DNA of 6,553 bases from Deltaproteobacteria bacterium (GTDB lineage: Bacteria; Desulfobacterota; Desulfovibrionia; Desulfovibrionales; Desulfovibrionaceae). Under the pieces are notes generated by a model. The model worked only from the letters and a program-made list of their open reading frames with translations. It ran no database searches and had not been told where the DNA came from. Of the stretch, positions 1-5,948 are shown piece by piece. The stretch's first letter is position 1; every line of letters begins with the position of its first letter. Location: contig JAJBSY010000203.1 of NCBI GenBank assembly GCA_020861205.1, positions 1-6,553 on the forward strand, given 5' to 3'. Made by a program: the position numbers and the translations under genes.

Positions 1-22
1 GGATACAAAAGGCGCCAGGCCC

Positions 23-44
23 GGCCCACACGCCTAAATGGGCC
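23..44. repeat. 6-bp inverted repeat near left edge
   Basis: The arms GGCCCA (23-28) and TGGGCC (39-44) are perfect complements around a 10-base loop. The repeat lies in the gene-free left end (1-161), downstream of the last gene. On the minus strand it is followed after about a dozen bases by GCGCCTTTTG, so it could be a weak second terminator. It could equally be chance in GC-rich DNA. Apart from this and the hairpin at 91-127, I see nothing in 1-161. Confidence 0.3.
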
Positions 45-90
45 TTCCGGGGAGAAACGGAAAAACCTGGAACGCGCATAGAACCCTGCT

Positions 91-127
91 AAAAAGCCGC
101 CGCCCGCGCGGCGGGAAGCCCGGCGGC
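91..127 (-). terminator. Intrinsic terminator after the SLOG-like gene
   Basis: On the minus strand, CCGCCG pairs with CGGCGG across a 6-base loop (114-109 with 102-97), and TTTTT follows one base later (95-91). A competing longer-range stem pairs GCCGCCG (127-121) with CGGCGGC (102-96). A GC-rich stem plus a T-run, 35 bases after the stop codon at 162, is the classical Rho-independent arrangement. It probably ends the rarD/SLOG-like transcript. Confidence 0.7.
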
Positions 128-161
128 CGATACTTGGAAGGCCGCCGGACGGTGTACCCCG

Positions 162-716
162 TCACCTGGCGAAAGAACGGGCGAACAAGGCCTCCACGGC
201 GGCCTTGCCGTTCTTTTCCAAAAACCTGGTTCCGGTGGCGGTGAACAGGCGATGCCGGATGACAGGATCGTTTTCCGGAACCCATATGTTGTTCTCCCAA
301 TGAAACCAGCCGTTTTTGGACTGATCGAACACCCGCAGGGGTTTGTTGCAAATTTTGGCGAACTCCGCCCCCCAGCCCGTGCCGCCGCGAACGGTGCCGT
401 CTTCGAGTATGCTTCCCACGACGTACACTTCGTAGCCGTTGCTCACCTGCCAGCAGATGGATTGCAGCACTTTGCGGAAGATCGGGGCGCGGGTGTACTC
501 GCGTTTGAGCAGTCTGGAAACATAGCTCAAGCTCACGTCTTTCAGGGCCAGCTCGTCGGTCGTAAGCACCCGCAGGCCGCGTGTGCGTTCCGCCTGGTGC
601 CCCTCAAAGCTGAAGTTCACTTCCTGGATGCCGTATTCTTCGGCCAACGCGCCGAAAAAGGCTTCCGTCCCGGGAGCGCCGCCACTGAACAGGGTACAGT
701 CTTTAGGTGCAAGCAT
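162..716 (-). CDS. SLOG/Rossmann-like nucleotide-binding protein, uncharacterised
   Basis: This 184-residue soluble protein has no signal peptide or membrane segment. Two glycine motifs stand out: SGGAPGTEAFF (residues 11-21), at the end of the first beta strand, and GGTGWGAEFA (111-120), preceded by a hydrophobic strand (YEVYVVGSIL, 95-104) and followed by a strand ending LRVFDQ. This paired pattern is what I expect of SLOG/YpsA-type Rossmann proteins, which bind nucleotides or related ligands. The family call rests on motifs, not on a search. A distinctive NGWFHW follows at 135-140. I chose the start at 716 because GGAGG lies four bases upstream. The frame stays open to an ATG at 827, but that extension has no ribosome site and reads like leader DNA. 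The gene lies 123 bases after rarD and before a terminator. Its ligand, partner and role are unknown. Confidence 0.8.
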   Translation of the reverse strand: MLAPKDCTLFSGGAPGTEAFFGALAEEYGIQEVNFSFEGHQAERTRGLRVLTTDELALKDVSLSYVSRLLKREYTRAPIFRKVLQSICWQVSNGYEVYVVGSILEDGTVRGGTGWGAEFAKICNKPLRVFDQSKNGWFHWENNIWVPENDPVIRHRLFTATGTRFLEKNGKAAVEALFARSFAR

Positions 717-720
717 GAGT

Positions 721-725
721 CCTCC
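721..725 (-). promoter_or_regulatory. Ribosome binding site deciding the SLOG-like gene start
   Basis: The minus strand reads GGAGG-ACTC-ATG. This perfect Shine-Dalgarno core selects the ATG at 716 over the upstream in-frame ATG at 827. The rest of the 717-839 gap is AT-rich (several A/T runs), and TTGACC occurs at 823-818. No matching -10 box sits at normal spacing, so I do not assign a promoter. Confidence 0.75.
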
Positions 726-839
726 GAATCGCAGGGTATGGGTATATTTGGTATGGTAAAAAAGTCCGTGGGCTTTGTATAGCTCAAACCCGGCCTTTTG
801 CGCTTTTTGGGACGCAAGGTCAAGCAAAAAATCTTTTTA

Positions 840-1787
840 TCACCGGCTGCGGCGGGAAATGACGGTTTTCTCGACCCTGGCATGGGCGTTGTTCCGGATA
901 GTGTCCGCCGTGTACAGAACAAGCGCCAGCCAGATGGCGGAAAGAGACGCGATGCGCCCCGCGGTCAACGGTTCGCGGAAAACGAACACTCCGATCAGCG
1001 CGGACAGCAGCGGGGAAACATACTGCAAAATTCCCAGCGTCATAAACGGAAGGCGGCGGGCGCCGTAAGCGTACAGGATGAGCGGCGTCGAGGTGACAAC
1101 ACCGGCTCCCATGAGAAGCAAAATATCCGTCAGGCCGATAGCGCCGGTTCCCGGCACGGCGTAATAGTGGCACCATGCGATAAAAACCACGGAAAACGGA
1201 AACAGAATGGCTGTCTCCAGCATCAGCCCGGGGAGGGACTCCACGCGTCCGACTTTCCGCAACAGCGCGTAGGTTGAAAAAGAGACGCTCTGGCACAGGC
1301 CGGCCCAGGGAACGTTTCCGTTGATGCCGATCTCGGCCAGAATTCCGGCAAACGCGATGACGATGGCCACCCAGCGCATGGGGCTCGGCCTGTCACGGAA
1401 CAGGACGACGCCCATGCAGATGGTGATGAGCGGGCTGATAAAGTACCCCAGGCTGGCCTCGATCACCCTGCCGTTGTTCACGGCCCAGATGTACAGGCCC
1501 CAGTTGAACGCGAGCACGAGGCTGCTGCAAAACAGCGCCCGCAGGGTCTTGGCGTCCCGGGCCGCCTTGACGACCTCCCCCATGCGGCGGGTCAGGATGA
1601 CCAGCGGGAGCAGAAACAGGCAGGCCCAAACCACCCGATGGCACAAAATATAAAAGGGGGAAACATCCCGGAGAAGATACCAATACAGCGGCAACGCGCC
1701 CCACATGAGGGACGAGCCGAGAGAGGCCCATATGCCGGAATCGCAATTCCGGAACGAGGCGAGGACGGTGAAGGCTTTATGCCGCAT
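840..1787 (-). CDS. rarD: RarD-type EamA-family permease
   Basis: This 315-residue inner-membrane protein is made almost wholly of hydrophobic segments, about ten, in two EamA/DMT repeats. RarD hallmarks are clear: SPFYILCHRVVW (43-54), NWGLYIWAVNNGRVIEASLG (95-114), and LQYVSPLLSALIGVFVFREP (254-273). RarD proteins are drug/metabolite-superfamily carriers. The E. coli member is annotated as a chloramphenicol-sensitivity protein, but its natural substrate is not settled. The start is uncertain. ATG 1787 directly follows an in-frame TGA and has no Shine-Dalgarno sequence, and the first ~18 residues look longer than in E. coli RarD. No other ATG, GTG or TTG fits before the first membrane helix. 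The gene starts 26 bases after the aldolase terminator, so it is probably a separate unit, possibly with a very short leader. The C-terminal tail is basic. Confidence 0.9.
   Translation of the reverse strand: MRHKAFTVLASFRNCDSGIWASLGSSLMWGALPLYWYLLRDVSPFYILCHRVVWACLFLLPLVILTRRMGEVVKAARDAKTLRALFCSSLVLAFNWGLYIWAVNNGRVIEASLGYFISPLITICMGVVLFRDRPSPMRWVAIVIAFAGILAEIGINGNVPWAGLCQSVSFSTYALLRKVGRVESLPGLMLETAILFPFSVVFIAWCHYYAVPGTGAIGLTDILLLMGAGVVTSTPLILYAYGARRLPFMTLGILQYVSPLLSALIGVFVFREPLTAGRIASLSAIWLALVLYTADTIRNNAHARVEKTVISRRSR
1735..1752. repeat. 7-bp palindrome within the rarD 5' coding region
   Basis: CCGGAAT (1735-1741) and ATTCCGG (1746-1752) are perfect arms around a 4-base loop. They cover about codons 12-18 of rarD. 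In mRNA this would be a tight hairpin about 35 bases after the start codon. As DNA it could be an operator-like dyad. I cannot tell which, or whether it has a function. Confidence 0.5.
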
Positions 1788-1813
1788 GTGTCACGCGAAG
1801 TTACCGTGTCTGG

Positions 1814-1843
1814 AAAAGCCGGCACGGGTTCCCCTGGGCCGGC
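1814..1843 (-). terminator. Intrinsic terminator after the HpaI-like aldolase
   Basis: On the minus strand, GCCGGC (1843-1838) pairs with GCCGGC (1823-1818), with a nested GGG/CCC helix inside, and TTTT follows immediately (1817-1814). It begins six bases beyond the aldolase TAA. This placement and form mark the end of the transporter/lyase transcript and separate it from rarD. Confidence 0.8.
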
Positions 1844-1849
1844 CCTCCG

Positions 1850-2620
1850 TTACCCTTTATACCGGGCGGCCAGGTCCTCGGCGGAACGCGCCAGCAGGCT
1901 GACGTCCGCCCCAACGGCGACGAACAGCGCGCCGAGTTTCAGATACTCACGGTTGAGGGTCTCATCCCAGGTCAGGATGCCCGGAGCTTTCCCGGCGGCC
2001 ACGATGGTTTTGATGCCCTTCTTGATCGCGGCGACAACGTCGGGATGCCCGCCGCCCTCCGTCAAGTGGCCCATGGAAGCCGCAAGGTCCGCCGGGCCGA
2101 TGAACACGCCGTCGACCCCCGGGGTGGCCGCGATGGCCTCGAGGTTCTTCATGCCCGTGACTGTTTCCACCTGGACCAAAAGGCAGACCTCGCCATCCGC
2201 CTTGGCGGGGTAGTCCTTCACCCTGCCCCAACGCGCGGCCCTGGCAAGGGCGCTCCCGACGCCGCGAACGCCTTTAGGAGGATAGTGCACGGCGGCCACA
2301 AGCTCTTTCGCCTGGGCCGGGGTGTCCACCATGGGAATGAGGAGCGTCTGCACGCCGAGATCGAGATATTGTTTCAGGTAGTGCGTTTGGCCGATGGATG
2401 GCCGCACCACGGGATGCGCGGGATACGGTTCGACGGCTTGAAGCTGGGCCAGAACGCTCCGCACATCATTAGGGGCGTGCTCCCCGTCGATAAGCAGCCA
2501 ATCGAACCCGGCCCCGGCGGAAATTTCCGCGCAATAGGGGTCGGGAAGGGACAGCCAGAGGCCGATTTGCGCTTCCTTGTGGGCGAGCGCTTCCTTAAAG
2601 GCGTTACCGTTCCCGTTCAT
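1850..2620 (-). CDS. hpaI: HpaI-type class II 2-oxo-acid aldolase
   Basis: This 256-residue cytoplasmic protein of the HpcH/HpaI family is the usual length. The match to E. coli HpaI (4-hydroxy-2-oxoheptanedioate aldolase), as I remember it, is close through the whole chain: [13 protein letters not shown] (39-51), PVVRPS (70-75), [19 protein letters not shown] (113-131), VFIGPADL (172-179) and [12 protein letters not shown]. The active-site set is present: His48, Arg73 and the metal ligands Glu152 and Asp178, equivalent to E. coli H45, R70, E149 and D175. The reaction is a divalent-metal-dependent retro-aldol cleavage giving pyruvate and an aldehyde. Family members accept varied 4-hydroxy-2-oxo acids (for example GarL and RhmA), and no homoprotocatechuate-pathway genes lie nearby, so the native substrate may differ. 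The start at 2620 follows AAGGAGG. A longer reading to 2665 lacks this support. Confidence 0.9.
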   Translation of the reverse strand: MNGNGNAFKEALAHKEAQIGLWLSLPDPYCAEISAGAGFDWLLIDGEHAPNDVRSVLAQLQAVEPYPAHPVVRPSIGQTHYLKQYLDLGVQTLLIPMVDTPAQAKELVAAVHYPPKGVRGVGSALARAARWGRVKDYPAKADGEVCLLVQVETVTGMKNLEAIAATPGVDGVFIGPADLAASMGHLTEGGGHPDVVAAIKKGIKTIVAAGKAPGILTWDETLNREYLKLGALFVAVGADVSLLARSAEDLAARYKG

Positions 2621-2625
2621 AGCAT

Positions 2626-2632
2626 CCTCCTT
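2626..2632 (-). promoter_or_regulatory. Strong ribosome binding site of the aldolase gene
   Basis: AAGGAGG lies five bases before the ATG at 2620 and fixes this start against the alternative ATG at 2665. No convincing promoter pair is visible in the 133-base gap upstream. Confidence 0.8.
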
Positions 2633-2699
2633 GATGGCGCTTCGGTGAACATGCGGAAAAAACATCGCCGGACGAGTCTACATCCAAGCCCCGCGAATT

Positions 2700-2747
2700 G
2701 CCACGGCGTTTTCCCGCTCCGAAAGGCCGCCGGATAATCGCCGTGGC
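2700..2747. repeat. Perfect 9-bp inverted repeat between the two lyase genes
   Basis: The arms GCCACGGCG (2700-2708) and CGCCGTGGC (2739-2747) match without mismatch around 30 bases that are themselves rich in CCG/CGG runs. It starts six bases after the HMG-CoA-lyase-like stop codon. No T-run follows on the minus strand, so it is not a standard intrinsic terminator. A transcript-stabilising or processing stem-loop is possible. Confidence 0.6.
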
Positions 2748-2753
2748 CGGCTG

Positions 2754-3662
2754 CTAGACATCGTAAAAACAGAATTCCTGAAAGCCGCGGGCCACGGAGA
2801 ACCGGCCGGGAAGAGGGACGGCGAGATTTTCCCGCAGGGTTTTCACAACCTCCAGCAAGGCCGCGAGGTTGATGCCCGTGTCGATCCCCATGCGGTGCAG
2901 CATGTTGACCGCGTCCTCGGTCGCCGTGTTGCCCGCGGCGCCGGGGGCGAACGGGCAGCCTCCCAAACCGCCGGTAGCGGTCTCGAACGCGAAGAATCCC
3001 TCTTCCATGGCGGCCAGCATATTGGCAAGGCCCATGCCGTGCGTGTCGTGCAGATGCAACCGGACGGCAAGTTGGGGGAGCGCCGCCCGGAAATCACGAA
3101 GGACCCCTCTCACCTGCCGGGGGTTGGCGACGCCGATGGTATCCGCGAGGATAACCGACCGGACCCCGAGCGAAGCGACTTTTTCCGCCAGGGCGACGGT
3201 ATCGGCGGTTGGAACGCGCCCCGCGAAGGGGCAGCCGAAAACGGTGGCCAAAGAGACGGTTATCTCCGGTTTCGGCAAGGCGTCGATGATGGAAGCCAGG
3301 TCGCGCAGCGATTCTTCATGCGTCCGGTTGATGTTGGCCCTGTTATGTTCCCGGCTCACGGATATGACGTAGTTGATCCGGCCCGCGCCCGCCTGGACGG
3401 CATCGCGAGCGCCCCGAAGGTTCGGCGCGAGAACGTGGGTTTCCACATCCGGGTGCCGCGTGGCCATATGGTTGACGATTTTCGAGGCGTCGGCCAACTG
3501 CGGCACGGCCTTGGGGCTGACAAAGGACGTCGCTTCCAGCCGTTTCACCCCGGCGGCGACGAGTTGGTCCAGCACTGCGGTTTTCACGTCGGTGGGGATC
3601 CAGTCCGCAATATTCTGGAATCCATCCCGGGCCGTCACATCAACAATTTGAGCGCTCGCCAC
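2754..3662 (-). CDS. HMG-CoA lyase-like DRE-TIM metallolyase
   Basis: This 302-residue cytoplasmic protein has the normal length for bacterial hydroxymethylglutaryl-CoA lyases. It has the expected landmarks in order: TARDGFQN (10-17, family PRDGxQN) with Arg12 and Asp13, EATSFVSPKAVPQLAD (43-58), LADTIGVANP (172-181), HLHDTHGMGLAN (203-214), and the signature GGLGGCPFAPGAAGN (231-245). His203, His205, Asp13 and Asn245 match the divalent-metal ligands, and Cys236 the catalytic cysteine of the flexible loop. The family cleaves HMG-CoA to acetoacetate and acetyl-CoA. Related lyases act on other 3-hydroxy-acyl-CoAs, so HMG-CoA itself is not assured. No CoA-transferase or ligase that would make a thioester substrate lies in the window. 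Pro to Ala before Arg12 is a mild deviation. The GTG start is supported by GGGAGG four bases upstream. The gene lies between dctM and the HpaI-like aldolase, both on the same strand. Confidence 0.85.
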   Translation of the reverse strand: MASAQIVDVTARDGFQNIADWIPTDVKTAVLDQLVAAGVKRLEATSFVSPKAVPQLADASKIVNHMATRHPDVETHVLAPNLRGARDAVQAGAGRINYVISVSREHNRANINRTHEESLRDLASIIDALPKPEITVSLATVFGCPFAGRVPTADTVALAEKVASLGVRSVILADTIGVANPRQVRGVLRDFRAALPQLAVRLHLHDTHGMGLANMLAAMEEGFFAFETATGGLGGCPFAPGAAGNTATEDAVNMLHRMGIDTGINLAALLEVVKTLRENLAVPLPGRFSVARGFQEFCFYDV

Positions 3663-3666
3663 AGAA

Positions 3667-3672
3667 CCTCCC
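3667..3672 (-). promoter_or_regulatory. Ribosome binding site supporting a GTG start
   Basis: GGGAGG-TTCT-GTG on the minus strand supports initiation at the GTG at 3662 for the lyase gene. The encoded N-terminus then begins just before the conserved TARDGFQN, as expected for the family. Confidence 0.75.
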
Positions 3673-3696
3673 GTCTCGCGTCCCGTAAGAAATCCT

Positions 3697-3727
3697 AAAA
3701 CGCCGATCGCGCAAGGAGCGCCGGCGT
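3697..3727 (-). terminator. Terminator or attenuator between dctM and the lyase gene
   Basis: On the minus strand, ACGCCG-GCGC (3727-3718) pairs with GCGC and CGGCGT (3712-3709 and 3705-3700). The loop is TCCTT, with a three-base GAT bulge, and TTTT follows (3700-3697, sharing one base with the stem). It starts 12 bases after the dctM stop. The bulge may weaken it, so it could lower rather than abolish transcription into the downstream lyase genes. Confidence 0.6.
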
Positions 3728-3739
3728 CTCCAACCGAGT

Positions 3740-5032
3740 CTAGAATCCCCGCGTCGGCATAAGCGAAGGCAGCCAGGTGCTGATTACCGGCACCGCGATA
3801 ATCAGCGCCAGGAAGCAGAACATGAGGAGAATAAACGGCACAACGCCCTTGATGACATCGTCAAAGCCGATATCGTCCCTGAGTCCCTTGATGACATAAA
3901 GATCCATACCGACAGGCGGCGTGATGAGCGCGATGGCCATGTTCACCGTAAGCACGACCCCGTACCAGATGGGGTCGATATTCATGGCGAGCATGATGGG
4001 CAGAATCAACGGCGTCGTCAGGAGAATGCAGGAAATGGTTTCAAGAAGAGCCCCCAGCACCAGCAGGAGCACGTTCACCGCGAGGATGAAAAACAAGGGA
4101 CTCAACTCGTATTCGACCACCATCCGGGTCAGTTCCTGGGGTACATTCATGAGCGCCAGCACCTTGCCGAAAAGATGCGCCCCGATGATGATCATGCCGA
4201 TCATGCAGGTGGTGGCCAACGCATCCAGCAGAATCTGGGGAAGCTGCTTCCAGGAGAGGGTCCGGTACACGAATTTCGTCAGGATGAAGCTGACCATCAA
4301 GCCCACGGAGGCGGCCTCCGTAGGCGTAAACAGCCCGGTGTAGATGCCCCCGATAATGATGACCGGCAAGGATAACGCGGGCAAGTTGTATCTGGTCAGT
4401 TTCCAGCGCTCTTCCCAACTCGCCTTGGGCAGCGGGGTATAGCCGCCCCGGATGCTCCGCAAAACGGCATACCCCGCCAGCATCAGGGTAAGAAGTACCC
4501 CGGGGATAACCCCGGCCATGAACAGTTTATCCAGCGACGCGTCCGTAATGGACGAATAGATGATCATGGGAATGGAGGGCGGGATCAGGATGCCGAGCAC
4601 GCCGCCCGTGGCCAGGAGGCCGCAGGTGAATTTTTTGTCATACCCTCTGGAGAACATGGCCGGGTACGCCACCATGCCGATAGTGGCCGCGGTTGCCGCG
4701 CCGGAGCCGGTAATGGCCGCGAAAATCGCGCAGGAAAAAACCGTCGCCACGGCAAGCCCGCCCGGCAGGTGCCGCACCCAGGTATTGATGGTTTCAAACA
4801 GATTGTCGCCCACTTTGCCGACCAGCAGTATCTGGCTCATGATGACGAACAACGGCACGGCCAAAAGCGTGAAGCTGTTGACCGACTCAAGTACCGTGAT
4901 AGTGAGGAAGCTTAACGAGATATCATTGAACCAGGCGAGTATGACGGATGTGCTCCCCAGGCCGAAGGCCACGGGCAGCCCGAGAAGGAGGATCGCCCCC
5001 AACAGGGCGATAGTTATGAGAAAATTGACCAT
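3740..5032 (-). CDS. dctM: TRAP transporter large permease subunit (DctM)
   Basis: This 430-residue polytopic inner-membrane protein is full length for the family and forms the ion-coupled translocation channel of a tripartite TRAP transporter. Family motifs run in order: ITGSGAATAATIG (107-119), GVLGILIPPSIPMIIYSSIT (144-163), GLFTPTEAASVG (233-244), LETISCILLTTPLILPI (330-346) and LITPPVGMDLYVIKG (369-383). The helical-hairpin regions around the SGAATAA and TPPVG motifs are where Na+ and substrate bind in characterised homologues. TRAP systems import carboxylates and related anionic solutes using a Na+ gradient. The start ATG shares one base with the dctQ stop (TGATG), and a GGAGGGGGG stretch lies just upstream, so the two subunits should be translationally coupled. 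No dctP binding-protein gene lies in the window. The sequence does not reveal the substrate. Confidence 0.95.
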   Translation of the reverse strand: MVNFLITIALLGAILLLGLPVAFGLGSTSVILAWFNDISLSFLTITVLESVNSFTLLAVPLFVIMSQILLVGKVGDNLFETINTWVRHLPGGLAVATVFSCAIFAAITGSGAATAATIGMVAYPAMFSRGYDKKFTCGLLATGGVLGILIPPSIPMIIYSSITDASLDKLFMAGVIPGVLLTLMLAGYAVLRSIRGGYTPLPKASWEERWKLTRYNLPALSLPVIIIGGIYTGLFTPTEAASVGLMVSFILTKFVYRTLSWKQLPQILLDALATTCMIGMIIIGAHLFGKVLALMNVPQELTRMVVEYELSPLFFILAVNVLLLVLGALLETISCILLTTPLILPIMLAMNIDPIWYGVVLTVNMAIALITPPVGMDLYVIKGLRDDIGFDDVIKGVVPFILLMFCFLALIIAVPVISTWLPSLMPTRGF

Positions 5033-5559
5033 CAGTGCCCCCCTCCGGTTCCGAGGCCGTCAAGGGGACTTCCCGACCGCAGCCTGATGACGCGCTCACA
5101 GGCAAAGATAAAAAACTGGACGGTCAGAAGAACAAACCCGATAACCAATGGCATGTCCGTTAGCCAGAGCGGAACGCGCATGGTGGTCGGCGTGGTTTCG
5201 CCCGTTTCAATGACGTCAAGAAGATCGACCCAGCCATACGCCACGATGAGGAGACAAAACGCCATGCCGCCGAGGGACGTTATGAGATAAAAGATGTCCT
5301 GCCCCCTGGGAGAGAAGCGGCAGACGAGCAGTTCCACCCGCACGTGACGCTCGCGCATGAGGGTGTAGGCGGCTCCCAGCAACATGGCCCCGGCGAAAAG
5401 ATACACGCTGGTTTCCGCTATCCAGGAAGTGGGGTGGCCGGTGTAGCGGCAAACCACCTCGACGAAAAGGATAACGCCGGCGAGAAGCAAGGCGGACCCG
5501 CTCAAAAGCCCCACGGCGGTGTTAATCCTGGAATTGAGTGCTTTGATCCTCTGGAGCAT
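5032..5559 (-). CDS. dctQ: TRAP transporter small permease subunit (DctQ)
   Basis: This 175-residue protein has four hydrophobic helices (about 14-38, 50-68, 87-110 and 131-153), the standard DctQ layout. The conserved loop between helices 2 and 3 is present (RHVRVELLVCRFSPRG, 71-86), as are the WIAETSVYLF segment before helix 2 and PLWLTDMPLVIGF at helix 4. DctQ partners DctM in the membrane and helps dock the periplasmic binding protein. I chose the start at 5559 because AAGGA lies five bases upstream and the protein then begins just before helix 1. The frame stays open to an ATG at 5796, but those extra 79 codons are arginine-rich, lack any family likeness and are probably untranslated leader. 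The C-terminus ends in a Gly-rich tail, and its stop overlaps the dctM start. Confidence 0.93.
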   Translation of the reverse strand: MLQRIKALNSRINTAVGLLSGSALLLAGVILFVEVVCRYTGHPTSWIAETSVYLFAGAMLLGAAYTLMRERHVRVELLVCRFSPRGQDIFYLITSLGGMAFCLLIVAYGWVDLLDVIETGETTPTTMRVPLWLTDMPLVIGFVLLTVQFFIFACERVIRLRSGSPLDGLGTGGGH

Positions 5560-5564
5560 GAAAA

Positions 5565-5569
5565 TCCTT
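5565..5569 (-). promoter_or_regulatory. Ribosome binding site of dctQ
   Basis: AAGGA-TTTTC-ATG on the minus strand sets the dctQ start at 5559 and argues against the long N-terminal extension from 5796. Confidence 0.65.
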
Positions 5570-5795
5570 ACGCGGCGGTAAGCCCTGGCAATAAAAACCC
5601 GGCGCCGTCCCAGCCCCTTCTCCGAAGACGCGCCCCCAGCGGGGAAGTGCCACTGAATGCAATATGAACCCGGAACGCGGCCGTCGAACTCGGCGGGACA
5701 ATGTGCCTGAAAACGGGTCTGCCGGCAACCGCTGTGCCTTTTGAAAGTGCGACGGTGCGCCGGACAAACATGGGGAGACCGTTTTCCGCCAATCA

Positions 5796-5821
5796 CTAAT
5801 ATTCCCGGTGAGAACTGTCAA
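5796..5821 (-). promoter_or_regulatory. Weak sigma-70-like promoter candidate for dctQM
   Basis: A perfect TTGACA (5821-5816) lies on the minus strand. The best nearby -10 candidate, TATTAG (5801-5796), is only 14 bases further on, shorter than the usual 16-18. The sequence between holds TTC-N7-GAA, a small dyad with the T-N11-A shape LysR-type regulators prefer. If used, it would give a leader of over 200 bases. This is suggestive only. Confidence 0.25.
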
Positions 5822-5824
5822 CGC

Positions 5825-5845
5825 AAAATGCCCCCCATGGCGCAT
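5825..5845 (-). terminator. Weak hairpin with T-run downstream of the LysR relic
   Basis: On the minus strand, ATGCGCC (5845-5839) and GGGGCAT (5834-5828) form a stem with one mismatch around an ATGG loop, and the run of T continues to 5825. It lies about 100 bases past the regulator's stop. It could be the old terminator of that gene, but the stem is short and imperfect. Confidence 0.3.
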
Positions 5846-5948
5846 CGCGCTGTGGCCGCTTGCCTATACGAACGGAAAAGACACATGGGAATTTTGTTAT
5901 TCTTCCTTGCCCGTCGCGTGAATGACGCATGGCAACTTCGCAGCAACC

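Larger units (their letters stand above)
5570..5948 (-). other. Gene-free leader region upstream of the TRAP genes
   Basis: About 380 bases lie between the relic LysR gene and dctQ. I find no protein of recognisable family on either strand and no trace of a dctP gene. Short open frames here are arginine- and proline-rich and lack ribosome sites. The only sub-features I can offer are a TTGACA-containing promoter candidate and a weak hairpin with a T-run (both listed separately). A long untranslated leader for the transporter genes is the simplest reading. Confidence 0.6.

Noticed and set aside
252..782. Open frame of 176 codons on the plus strand
   Set aside because: It lies antisense over the SLOG-like gene, has no ribosome site or recognisable domain, and its composition is that of a mirrored GC-rich gene.
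717..827. N-terminal extension of the SLOG-like protein to the ATG at 827
   Set aside because: GGAGG directly before the ATG at 716 selects the shorter form. The extension has no ribosome site.
2655..2695. Small hairpin GGATG/CGTCC followed at a distance by six T before the aldolase gene
   Set aside because: The stem is only five pairs with a wobble, and seven bases separate it from the T-run, so it does not form a convincing terminator.
2045..2737. Open frame of 230 codons on the plus strand opposite the aldolase
   Set aside because: The minus strand encodes a clear full-length HpaI with all active-site residues. The plus-strand product is His/Arg/Gly-rich with no family likeness.
2895..3698. 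Open frame of 267 codons on the plus strand opposite the HMG-CoA-lyase-like gene
   Set aside because: It is antisense to a gene with complete catalytic motifs, and no domain is recognisable in it.
5635..5655. Possible sigma-54 promoter (TGGCAC followed by GC) upstream of dctQ
   Set aside because: The GG and GC elements are nine bases apart instead of the required ten, and the -12 element is CGCT rather than TTGC.
5560..5796. N-terminal extension of DctQ up to the ATG at 5796
   Set aside because: The AAGGA site before 5559 and the family's usual start just ahead of helix 1 fix the shorter form. The extra segment is Arg-rich and unlike any DctQ.
5897..5948. C-terminal extension of the LysR relic to a stop at 5897
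   Set aside because: It results from the frameshift near 6041. The family-like frame ends at the TGA at 5949-5951, and the extra residues match nothing expected.
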